A stretch of 64,000 bases of DNA from Sphingomonas sp. Ag1 (GTDB taxonomy: Bacteria; Pseudomonadota; Alphaproteobacteria; Sphingomonadales; Sphingomonadaceae), in contig NZ_LAZX01000094.1 in assembly GCF_000980895.1 (NCBI RefSeq), positions 372,001 through 436,000 of the forward strand, read 5' to 3'. The translations under genes were made by a program, and so were the position numbers. Positions 1 through 6,792 of the stretch are shown here, one piece after another (position 1 is the stretch's first letter; every line of letters begins with the position of its first letter). A model generated the notes under the pieces. That model worked only from the letters and a program-made list of their open reading frames with translations, searched no databases and was not told where the DNA came from.

Positions 1-1
1 T

Positions 2-1177
2 GGCAAGTCGGGCGCAGGCCCGATCACGCGATTTGATGCCTCGGACCAGAAGTGCCGCATCGCCTGCGAGGTGAAGCCGGCCGATCACCCCTACGGCTTC
101 GACGCCGGCAAGCGGGTCGATCACAAGATCCAGCGCCAGGTCGATCCGTTCATCGTCTACGGCATCGATGCGGCTGGCCAGGCGCTCGAGGACGCCGGCC
201 TCACCGAGATGTCGGAGCAGGAGCGTTATCGTGCCGGCTGTTCGATCGGCGCAGGGATCGGCGGGCTGCCGGGGATCGAAAGCGAATCGATCGTTCGCCA
301 TGAAAAAGGTCCCAGCCGCGTCAGCCCGCACTTTGTTCACGGTCGTCTGATCAACCTGATCTCGGGTCAGGTCAGCATCAAATACGGCCTGATGGGCCCG
401 AACCATGCGGTCGTGACCGCCTGTTCGACCGGCGCGCATTCGATCGGCGACGCCGCGCGGATGATCGCGATGGACGATGCGGACGTGATGCTCGCGGGTG
501 GTTCGGAGGGCGCGATCTGCCCGCTCGGCATCGCCGGCTTCGCCCAGGCGCGCGCGCTCAGCACCAACTTCAACGACGATCCTGGAAAGGCCAGCCGCCC
601 TTACGACAAGGACCGCGATGGCTTCGTGATGGGCGAGGGTGCCGGCGTCGTCGTGCTCGAGGAATATGAGCGCGCCAAGGCACGCGGTGCCAAGATCTAT
701 GCCGAAGTGATCGGCTATGGCCTTTCGGGCGACGCCTATCACGTCACCGCGCCGCATCCGGAAGGGTCGGGCGCGTTCCGCTCGATGGAGATGGCGATGC
801 GCAAGTCGGGGCTCCGGCTTGAGGACATCGATTATATCAACGCTCACGGCACCTCGACCCCGCTCGGCGATGAGCTGGAGCTTGGCGCGGTTCGCCGGCT
901 GTTCGGCGACCATATCGGCTCGCTGTCCATGTCCTCGACCAAGTCGGCGATCGGCCACCTGCTCGGCGGTGCCGGCGCGGTGGAGAGCATCTTCTGCATC
1001 CTCGCCATGCGCGACCAGATCGTGCCGCCGACGCTCAACCTCGACAACCCGAGCGACAATTGCGCGGGCGTGGACCTCGTGCCGCATGTCGCGAAGAAGC
1101 GTCAGGTTCGTGCCGTGCTCAACAACAGCTTCGGCTTTGGCGGCACCAACGCATCGCTGGTGATGAAGGCGATCTGA
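2..1177 (+). CDS. fabF: 3-oxoacyl-[acyl-carrier-protein] synthase II (KAS II), 5' end missing
   Basis: This is the C-terminal 391 residues of a condensing enzyme that elongates acyl-ACP with malonyl-ACP in type II fatty acid synthesis, in the cytoplasm. The frame is open from base 2, so the gene begins left of the window; about 20-25 residues are missing compared with the usual 410-420. The nucleophilic Cys lies in TACSTGAHS (codon 422-424). The two active-site histidines lie in NAHGTST (codon 845-847) and in IGHLLGGAG (codon 956-958). The C-terminal FGFGGTNAS motif is intact. mltG follows 77 bp downstream on the same strand, an arrangement common in proteobacteria. Confidence in FabF rather than FabB is high because of the STPLGD context and the fabF-mltG linkage. 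Confidence 0.97.
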   Translation, partial: GKSGAGPITRFDASDQKCRIACEVKPADHPYGFDAGKRVDHKIQRQVDPFIVYGIDAAGQALEDAGLTEMSEQERYRAGCSIGAGIGGLPGIESESIVRHEKGPSRVSPHFVHGRLINLISGQVSIKYGLMGPNHAVVTACSTGAHSIGDAARMIAMDDADVMLAGGSEGAICPLGIAGFAQARALSTNFNDDPGKASRPYDKDRDGFVMGEGAGVVVLEEYERAKARGAKIYAEVIGYGLSGDAYHVTAPHPEGSGAFRSMEMAMRKSGLRLEDIDYINAHGTSTPLGDELELGAVRRLFGDHIGSLSMSSTKSAIGHLLGGAGAVESIFCILAMRDQIVPPTLNLDNPSDNCAGVDLVPHVAKKRQVRAVLNNSFGFGGTNASLVMKAI

Positions 1178-1254
1178 CCGACCGCGCGCAGGCGGGGTGA
1201 GCGGACGGCAGAACGCCGCCCGCCTCCGCCGCGCGTCCTCACCAGGGTATAGGC

Positions 1255-2223
1255 ATGCGCAAGACGGGGTGTTTCGGACTGCTGATCGGGCTGGCGTTGA
1301 TCGCCGGCCTGTTCTGGATCGCGCGCGACTGGTCCGGTCCTGGCCCCGCGACCAAGCCGCTGGCGGTCGTCGTACCCGAAGGCGCCAGCCTCGCCCGGGC
1401 CGCCGCGCAGCTGGAGAAGGAGGGCGCACTCCGTTCCGCCTGGCGCTTCCGCGGCTATGCGCGTGTGTTCGGCACGGGCCGTCCGATCAAGGCCGGCGAA
1501 TATGCGATTCCGAAGGGCGCCAGCGCAGCCGACATCCTGACCCTGCTTGAGGAAGGCAAGGTCCGCCAGCGCCTTGTGCCAGTACCCGAAGGCTATCCCT
1601 CGATCCTCGTTCATGAGGCGCTGATGCGTGCCGAAGGGCTGGAGGGAGAGGTGCCGGTCCCCGCCGAAGGGTCGATTCTGCCCGACAGCTACGCCTATCA
1701 GCTGAACGACACCCGTGCCGCGGTCGTCGCCCGCATGCAGAAGGCGATGGCCGATTACCTCGCCGCCGCCTGGAAGGAGCGCAAGCCCGGCATCGCGGTC
1801 TCCACCCCGGAGGAGGCGGTGATCCTCGCCTCGATCGTGGAAAAGGAAACCAGCAAGCCGTCCGAGCGGCGGATGGTCGCCGCGGTCTATACGAACCGGC
1901 TGAAGCGCGGCATGCCGTTGCAGGCGGACCCCACGGTCATCTACCCGATCACCAAGGGCAAGCCGCTCGGCCGCCGCATCCTGCGGTCGGAGCTTCAGGC
2001 GAAGAACGGCTACAACACCTACGCCAGCGCCGGCCTGCCGGTCGGGCCGATCGCCAACCCCGGCCGCGAATCGATCGATGCGGTGCTCGATCCGGAGACG
2101 AGCTCAGCGCTTTATTTCGTGGCGGACGGCACCGGCGGGCATGTGTTCGCCGACACGCTGCAGCAGCACAATGCCAATGTCGCCAAATGGTATGCCATCC
2201 GCCGCGCACGGGGTGAGATGTAA
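1255..2223 (+). CDS. mltG: Endolytic murein transglycosylase MltG (YceG family)
   Basis: The 322-aa inner-membrane protein cleaves nascent glycan strands in the periplasm and so sets glycan chain length. Residues 5-23 form a single N-terminal membrane segment. A LysM-like region follows (about 35-110), then the catalytic YceG domain. The catalytic Glu is in the ASIVEKET stretch (about residues 192-199), followed by the conserved ERR...VYTNRL and LQADPTVIY motifs. The ATG at 1255 is preceded by AGGG about nine bases upstream. Length is typical for alphaproteobacteria. It lies between fabF and the divL operon, with a 63-bp gap to divL that holds an inverted repeat. Confidence 0.96.
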   Translation: MRKTGCFGLLIGLALIAGLFWIARDWSGPGPATKPLAVVVPEGASLARAAAQLEKEGALRSAWRFRGYARVFGTGRPIKAGEYAIPKGASAADILTLLEEGKVRQRLVPVPEGYPSILVHEALMRAEGLEGEVPVPAEGSILPDSYAYQLNDTRAAVVARMQKAMADYLAAAWKERKPGIAVSTPEEAVILASIVEKETSKPSERRMVAAVYTNRLKRGMPLQADPTVIYPITKGKPLGRRILRSELQAKNGYNTYASAGLPVGPIANPGRESIDAVLDPETSSALYFVADGTGGHVFADTLQQHNANVAKWYAIRRARGEM

Positions 2224-2236
2224 GCTGTTCACATTA

Positions 2237-2265
2237 GTCGTTCCGCGCGTAGAAAGAGGAACGAC
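2237..2265. repeat. Inverted repeat between mltG and divL
   Basis: GTCGTTCC (2237-2244) and GGAACGAC (2258-2265) are perfect reverse complements with a 13-nt spacer. No T-tract follows, so it is a poor intrinsic terminator. It could be an operator, a processing hairpin or a REP-like dispersed palindrome; the sequence alone does not decide. Confidence 0.4.
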
Positions 2266-2286
2266 CGAACGGACACGCCGATTTCC

Positions 2287-4620
2287 TTGACCACTCCCAT
2301 GCTGATCGTTGCGGGCCTGATCCTGCTGCTGCTGGTCGCCGGCGCTTCCGCAGCGCTCTACCATGGGCTTCGGCTGAGCGGTGCCGCCTCGCGGGAGCGT
2401 GAACAGTGGCTGGCCGCCCGAGCGCTGCTGGCCCATGCGCCGATGCAGCCGATCCTGGTGCGGTCGGACCTGCGCCTCGACATGCCGCCCCGCGTCGCCG
2501 ACCTGTTCGGCCTCGTCCAGCCGGCGACCGACCTTGACGGGCTGAGCTCCGCTGGCGGTGGCCTTGATCCGCTGGATGTCGAACGGATCATGGCCGATCT
2601 GCTCGCCCTGCAACGCTCGGGGCGCCCCTTCGTGCGTCAGGTTCGCCCCCGCGGCGCCGCCCGCACGCTCACCCTGCATGGCGAACGTTCGCCCACCCAT
2701 GGCCAGGGCACCGACATGGTCCTCTGGGTCCATGACGCAAGCGACGCGCAGGCGGAGGTAGAGCGGCTCGCCAATGAGCAGGCGCAGGTGCGTGAAGCGT
2801 TCGAGGCGCTGACCGGCCTGATCGAGGCCGCGCCCATGCCCATGTGGTATCGTGGGCCCGACCTGCGGCTGGCGATGGTCAACACCGCTTATGTCCAGGG
2901 TGTGGAGGGCAACGCGGCCGCCGACGTGGTCGCGCGCGGCGTGGAATTGATCGAGGGTTCTGGGCATGGCGGCCCGCTCGCCGGCGCGATCGCCGCGCGC
3001 GAGACCGGGCGGCCGGAGGTGCGGGTCCTGCCCGCCACGATCGGCGGCGCGCGCCGGTCGATGCTTCTCCACGACGTGCCCTTGCCCAATGGCGGCGTCG
3101 CAGGCTTTGCGATCGACATCGAGGATCTTGAGCAGGCCCGCGCACGCGAGCGCCGCTTCGCCGATGCGCAGCGCGCGATGCTCGATCGCCTGTCCGCCGG
3201 CGTGGCGCAGTTCGGCCGCGATCGTTCGCTCGTCTTCTGCAACCAGCCGTTCCGCCGCATGTTCGCGATGCGCAGCGAATGGCTGTCCGACCGGCCGGAG
3301 TTCGATCGCGTGATCGAGCGGATGCGCGAGGCGAACAGGCTGCCCGAGGTCCGTGACTTTCCGGGCTGGAAGGCTGAGCGTCGCGAATGGTTCACCCGCA
3401 CCGACGCCGCCGTCGAGGAGACGTGGCACCTGCCCAACGGCGTCTACATCCGCGTCGTGGCGCAGCTGCTGCCCGACGGCGGGCTGTTGCTGATCTTCGA
3501 GGATCGGACCGAGGAGGTGCAGCTCGCCTCCGCGCGTGACACTTTGCTGCGCGTCCGCACCGCCACCTTCGACAATCTCTTCGAGGCGCTGGGTGTCTTC
3601 GCCGCGGATGGCCGGCTGCAATTGTGGAACAATCGTTTTCGCGCCCTGTGGGAGCTGGAAGAGGAATTCCTCAACGGCCATCCCCGCGTGGACGCGGTGG
3701 CGGAAAAGATCGCGCCGAAGCTGCGTACGCCCAACCGCGCCAAGCTCGTCACTGATCTGGTGCGGTCCGCGACCACCGATCGCCAGCAGCGTGGTGGCCG
3801 CGTTGCCCTTGCGGATGGCCGCCATTACGAATTTGCGGCGGTGCCGCTGCCGGATGGCAATGCACTGTTCACCATGCTCGACATCACCGACAGTCGCCGT
3901 GCGGAGCAGGCGCTGCGCGATCGCGCCGCCGCGCTGGAGGCAGCCGACAAGGTGAGAACCGCCTTTGTCGCGAACATGAGCTACGAATTGCGCACCCCGC
4001 TCACCTCTATCAGCGGCTTCGCGGAGATGCTGCATGCGGGCTATGCGGGCGACCTGTCGGAACAGGGCACCCAATATGTCGGCGCGATCCTGGAGTCGGT
4101 CGAGCGGCTCGGCCTGCTGATCGATGATGTGCTGAACCTGACGCAGGCGGAGGGAGAGGCGCCGCTGGTGCGAGAGGCGGTTGACCTTCCCGCGTTGCTG
4201 GCCGGCGCGGCGGAGGCGCGGCGCAGCGATGCCGATCTGCGCGCCATCGAACTCGTCACCGCGCTCGATGCCAGCGTCGGACAGGTGACCGGCGATCCCG
4301 GCCGCCTGCGCGAGGCGATGGATCACCTCCTGCGCCATGCGCTGAACGCCACCACCAGTGGCGGGCGCGTGCTGCTGCATGCGGAGGGCGACCCGAATAC
4401 CGCCCGGATCATCGTGTCAGACGATGGCGCCGGGCTCGATGCCGATGCGGTCAGCCGCGCCTTTGACCGTTTCGCGCAGGCCGCGAACACCGAAAACGGC
4501 CGCACCCCCGACCTCGGCCTTCCCTTGGCCAAGCAGTTCGTCGAGGCACATGGCGGAACGATCACCCTGGTGAGCGAACCCAGCATGGGGTCGCTGGTAA
4601 CGGTGGAGCTTCCACGATGA
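2287..4620 (+). CDS. divL: DivL-like PAS-domain pseudo-histidine kinase (Tyr in the H-box)
   Basis: This 777-aa membrane-anchored protein has one N-terminal membrane helix (about residues 5-26), several PAS-like segments to about residue 545, a HisKA dimerisation domain and a C-terminal HATPase domain. The H-box reads NMSYELRTPL: the phospho-acceptor His is a Tyr (codon 3982-3984, residue 566). This is the hallmark of Caulobacter DivL (769 aa, Tyr550), which binds DivK and tunes CckA in the CtrA pathway. The ATP lid is also unusual, with LRHALNAT at the N-box and DLGLPLAKQF at G2, while DDGAGL (G1) is kept. The start is TTG 2287 or ATG 2299; both keep the membrane helix. It overlaps tsaE by 4 bp. 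The family call is an inference from the Tyr, the length and the architecture. Confidence 0.85.
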   Translation: MTTPMLIVAGLILLLLVAGASAALYHGLRLSGAASREREQWLAARALLAHAPMQPILVRSDLRLDMPPRVADLFGLVQPATDLDGLSSAGGGLDPLDVERIMADLLALQRSGRPFVRQVRPRGAARTLTLHGERSPTHGQGTDMVLWVHDASDAQAEVERLANEQAQVREAFEALTGLIEAAPMPMWYRGPDLRLAMVNTAYVQGVEGNAAADVVARGVELIEGSGHGGPLAGAIAARETGRPEVRVLPATIGGARRSMLLHDVPLPNGGVAGFAIDIEDLEQARARERRFADAQRAMLDRLSAGVAQFGRDRSLVFCNQPFRRMFAMRSEWLSDRPEFDRVIERMREANRLPEVRDFPGWKAERREWFTRTDAAVEETWHLPNGVYIRVVAQLLPDGGLLLIFEDRTEEVQLASARDTLLRVRTATFDNLFEALGVFAADGRLQLWNNRFRALWELEEEFLNGHPRVDAVAEKIAPKLRTPNRAKLVTDLVRSATTDRQQRGGRVALADGRHYEFAAVPLPDGNALFTMLDITDSRRAEQALRDRAAALEAADKVRTAFVANMSYELRTPLTSISGFAEMLHAGYAGDLSEQGTQYVGAILESVERLGLLIDDVLNLTQAEGEAPLVREAVDLPALLAGAAEARRSDADLRAIELVTALDASVGQVTGDPGRLREAMDHLLRHALNATTSGGRVLLHAEGDPNTARIIVSDDGAGLDADAVSRAFDRFAQAANTENGRTPDLGLPLAKQFVEAHGGTITLVSEPSMGSLVTVELPR

Positions 4621-5075
4621 CAAAGGGCGAACGCCGGCTGGCGACTGCCGCCGACAGTGAGGCGGTCGGCGCAGAAATCGCCAGCGTGCTTCGCCCCGGC
4701 GACGTGGTGCTGCTCGACGGGCCGCTCGGTGCGGGCAAGACCAGCATCGCGCGCGGCCTGCTTGCGGCGCTCGGCCTCGTCGGTGAGGCACCAAGCCCCA
4801 GCTTCGCGATCGTTCAGCCCTATGACGTGCCGGAGGTGCGGCTGCCGGTGCTCCATGTCGACCTCTATCGGCTCGACGATGCGTCGGAGCTGCCGGAATT
4901 GGGACTGGACGACGCGCTGTACGACAGTGCGCTGATCGTGGAATGGCCTGATCGCGCTGGCCCATCGGCATGGCCCGACGCGCTTCGCCTCGCGCTTTCC
5001 ATCGAACCGGATGGCGCGCGGCGCTTGACTTGGGAAGCGCCGGCGGCATGGGAGCGGCGATGGCCCTCGATATGA
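4617..5075 (+). CDS. tsaE: tRNA threonylcarbamoyladenosine biosynthesis ATPase TsaE
   Basis: The 152-aa cytoplasmic P-loop ATPase works with TsaB and TsaD to make the t6A modification at position 37 of ANN-decoding tRNAs. The Walker A motif GPLGAGKTS is at residues 35-43. The family motifs APSPSF (58-63), HVDLYRL (80-86) and a late VEWPDRAG segment are all present. Length matches the family. Its ATG overlaps the divL stop (ATGA), and its 3' end overlaps the amgK start by 16 bp, so translational coupling along the run is likely. Confidence 0.96.
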   Translation: MTKGERRLATAADSEAVGAEIASVLRPGDVVLLDGPLGAGKTSIARGLLAALGLVGEAPSPSFAIVQPYDVPEVRLPVLHVDLYRLDDASELPELGLDDALYDSALIVEWPDRAGPSAWPDALRLALSIEPDGARRLTWEAPAAWERRWPSI

Positions 5076-6043
5076 TTCCGCCCCCGCATGCCCGCCCGTT
5101 TCTGACGGCCAATGGATGGGGAGACGCGGAAATTCTCCCGCTTGCCGGCGATGCATCCTTTCGCCGCTATTTCCGCGTGGTGGACGGCACGCGCCGCGCC
5201 GTGCTGATGGACGCGCCGCCGCCGCAGGAGGATCCGCGTCCGTTCCTGGCGGTGGCTAACTGGTTGACCGATCACGGCTTTGGCGCGCCTGCCATCTATG
5301 CCTCCGATGATGATCGCGGCCTCGTCCTGCTCGAGGATTTCGGTGACAATCGCATGCGCGAGGCGATTGATCGCGATCCCGCCGCGACCGAGGGCCTCTA
5401 CCAGAATGCCGTTGACGTGCTCATCGCGCTGCGTGGTTGTCCGGCGGGTGACTGGCGTCCTTATGACCGTGCGGAACTGCATCGTGAGGCCGCGCTGCTG
5501 GTCGAATGGTATTGCCCGGCGCTCGGCCTCGACGTCGATCTGGCGGGCTATACCGCCGCCTGGGACGCGGTGTTCGATCATGCGATCTTCGCCCGGCCGG
5601 TCACGGTGCTGCGCGACTATCATGTCGAAAACCTGATGCTGGTGGGCGATCCGCACCGGCTCGGCCTGCTCGACTTCCAGGACGCGCTGGCCGGTCACCC
5701 TGCCTATGATCTTGTATCGCTGTTGCAGGATGCCCGCCGCGACGTGGCGCCCGAACTCGAAAACGCGATGATCGAGCGCTATTGCAACGTGACCGGTGAG
5801 GGGGAGGCGTTCATGCGCGCCTATCACGTGCTCGGCGCGCAGCGGAATGCGAAGATCATCGGCATCTTCACCCGCCTGTGGAAGCGCGATGGGAAGCCCC
5901 GCTATCCGGGGCTCTGCCCGCGCGTCTGGACCTATCTGGAGCGTGATCTGGCGCAGCCTGCGCTTGCTCCGGTCGCTGCCTGGTTCGATGCCAACATCCC
6001 CGCGTCGCTCCGCGGCGATCCGCTGCAGCTGAGCGCACGATGA
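5060..6043 (+). CDS. amgK: N-acetylmuramate/N-acetylglucosamine anomeric kinase AmgK
   Basis: The 327-aa kinase has the aminoglycoside phosphotransferase fold. It phosphorylates the anomeric hydroxyl of MurNAc and GlcNAc in the peptidoglycan recycling shortcut known from Pseudomonas. The catalytic loop reads VLRDYHVENLML (residues 183-194) and the metal-binding segment LLDFQD (203-208), as in this branch of the family. The frame is open upstream to 4970, but ATG 5060 has GGGAG just upstream (5050-5054) and gives the family length; ATG 5048 and 5072 are alternatives. It overlaps tsaE by 16 bp and murU by 4 bp. Direct linkage to murU supports AmgK over a generic phosphotransferase. Confidence 0.9.
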   Translation: MALDMIPPPHARPFLTANGWGDAEILPLAGDASFRRYFRVVDGTRRAVLMDAPPPQEDPRPFLAVANWLTDHGFGAPAIYASDDDRGLVLLEDFGDNRMREAIDRDPAATEGLYQNAVDVLIALRGCPAGDWRPYDRAELHREAALLVEWYCPALGLDVDLAGYTAAWDAVFDHAIFARPVTVLRDYHVENLMLVGDPHRLGLLDFQDALAGHPAYDLVSLLQDARRDVAPELENAMIERYCNVTGEGEAFMRAYHVLGAQRNAKIIGIFTRLWKRDGKPRYPGLCPRVWTYLERDLAQPALAPVAAWFDANIPASLRGDPLQLSAR

Positions 6044-6792
6044 CCAAGCCGCGCGCCATCCGTCCCCGTCTTCCCGGCAAGGTGCCGACCACCGCGATGG
6101 TCATGGCTGCCGGCCTCGGCAAGCGGATGCGCCCGCTCACGGCCACCCGGCCCAAGCCGCTGATCCATGTTGCGGGCAAGCCGCTGCTCGACCATGCGCT
6201 CGACCATCTGCGCGCCGCCGGGGTCAAGCGCGCTGTCGTCAACGTTCATTATCTGGCCGACACGCTGGAGGCGCATCTCGAGACGATCGCGGGGCTGGAC
6301 ATCGAAGTGTCGGATGAGCGTGGCCAGCTGCTCGAAACCGGCGGCGGGTTGATGAAGGCACGCCCGCTGCTTGGCGATGACCCGATCTTCGTCGTCAACA
6401 GCGACAATTTCTGGCTCGATGGCCCGATCGACGCCTTGTCGCTGATGGCCGATCGCTGGGACCCGGCGATCATGGATGTCCTCTTGCTGCTGGTACCACT
6501 CGCCCGTGCGCATTGCCATGGCGGGCAGGGTGATTTTCATATCGATGCCGCGGGCAAGATCATCTCGCGGCGCAAGCCGGGGCGCGTGGCGCCTTATGTC
6601 TTCATCGGCGTCCAGATCCTGAATCCGGCGATCCTCGTCGACGCGCCTGAGGCGCCGTTCTCCACCATGGTGTTCTGGGAACGCGCAATGGCGGCGGGAC
6701 GCGCCTATGGCGTGGTGCATCAGGGGCTCTGGGTCGACGTGGGGACGCCGAGGGCCGTCGCCCGTGCGGAGGAATTGCTCGAGAATGGCTGA
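6040..6792 (+). CDS. murU: N-acetylmuramate alpha-1-phosphate uridylyltransferase MurU
   Basis: The 250-aa nucleotidyltransferase converts MurNAc-1-phosphate and UTP to UDP-MurNAc. This completes the AmgK-MurU route, which bypasses de novo synthesis through MurA and MurB. The signature AAGLGKRMRPLT spans residues 23-34, followed by RPKPLI with its essential Lys. The metal-binding Asp is in NSDNFW (120-125). The C-terminal LWVDVGTP motif closes the sugar-nucleotidyltransferase fold. It overlaps amgK by ATGA and addB by 8 bp. A glucose-1-phosphate nucleotidyltransferase is the alternative, but the short length and the amgK neighbour favour MurU. Confidence 0.9.
   Translation: MTKPRAIRPRLPGKVPTTAMVMAAGLGKRMRPLTATRPKPLIHVAGKPLLDHALDHLRAAGVKRAVVNVHYLADTLEAHLETIAGLDIEVSDERGQLLETGGGLMKARPLLGDDPIFVVNSDNFWLDGPIDALSLMADRWDPAIMDVLLLLVPLARAHCHGGQGDFHIDAAGKIISRRKPGRVAPYVFIGVQILNPAILVDAPEAPFSTMVFWERAMAAGRAYGVVHQGLWVDVGTPRAVARAEELLENG

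Noticed and set aside
1178-1254. Terminator between fabF and mltG
   Set aside because: Only an imperfect GC-rich stem with a mismatch and no T-tract is seen.
2104-4380. 758-codon open frame on the - strand
   Set aside because: It lies opposite divL, has no recognisable domain and is rich in Arg, Gln and His. Long shadow frames are expected in GC-rich genes.
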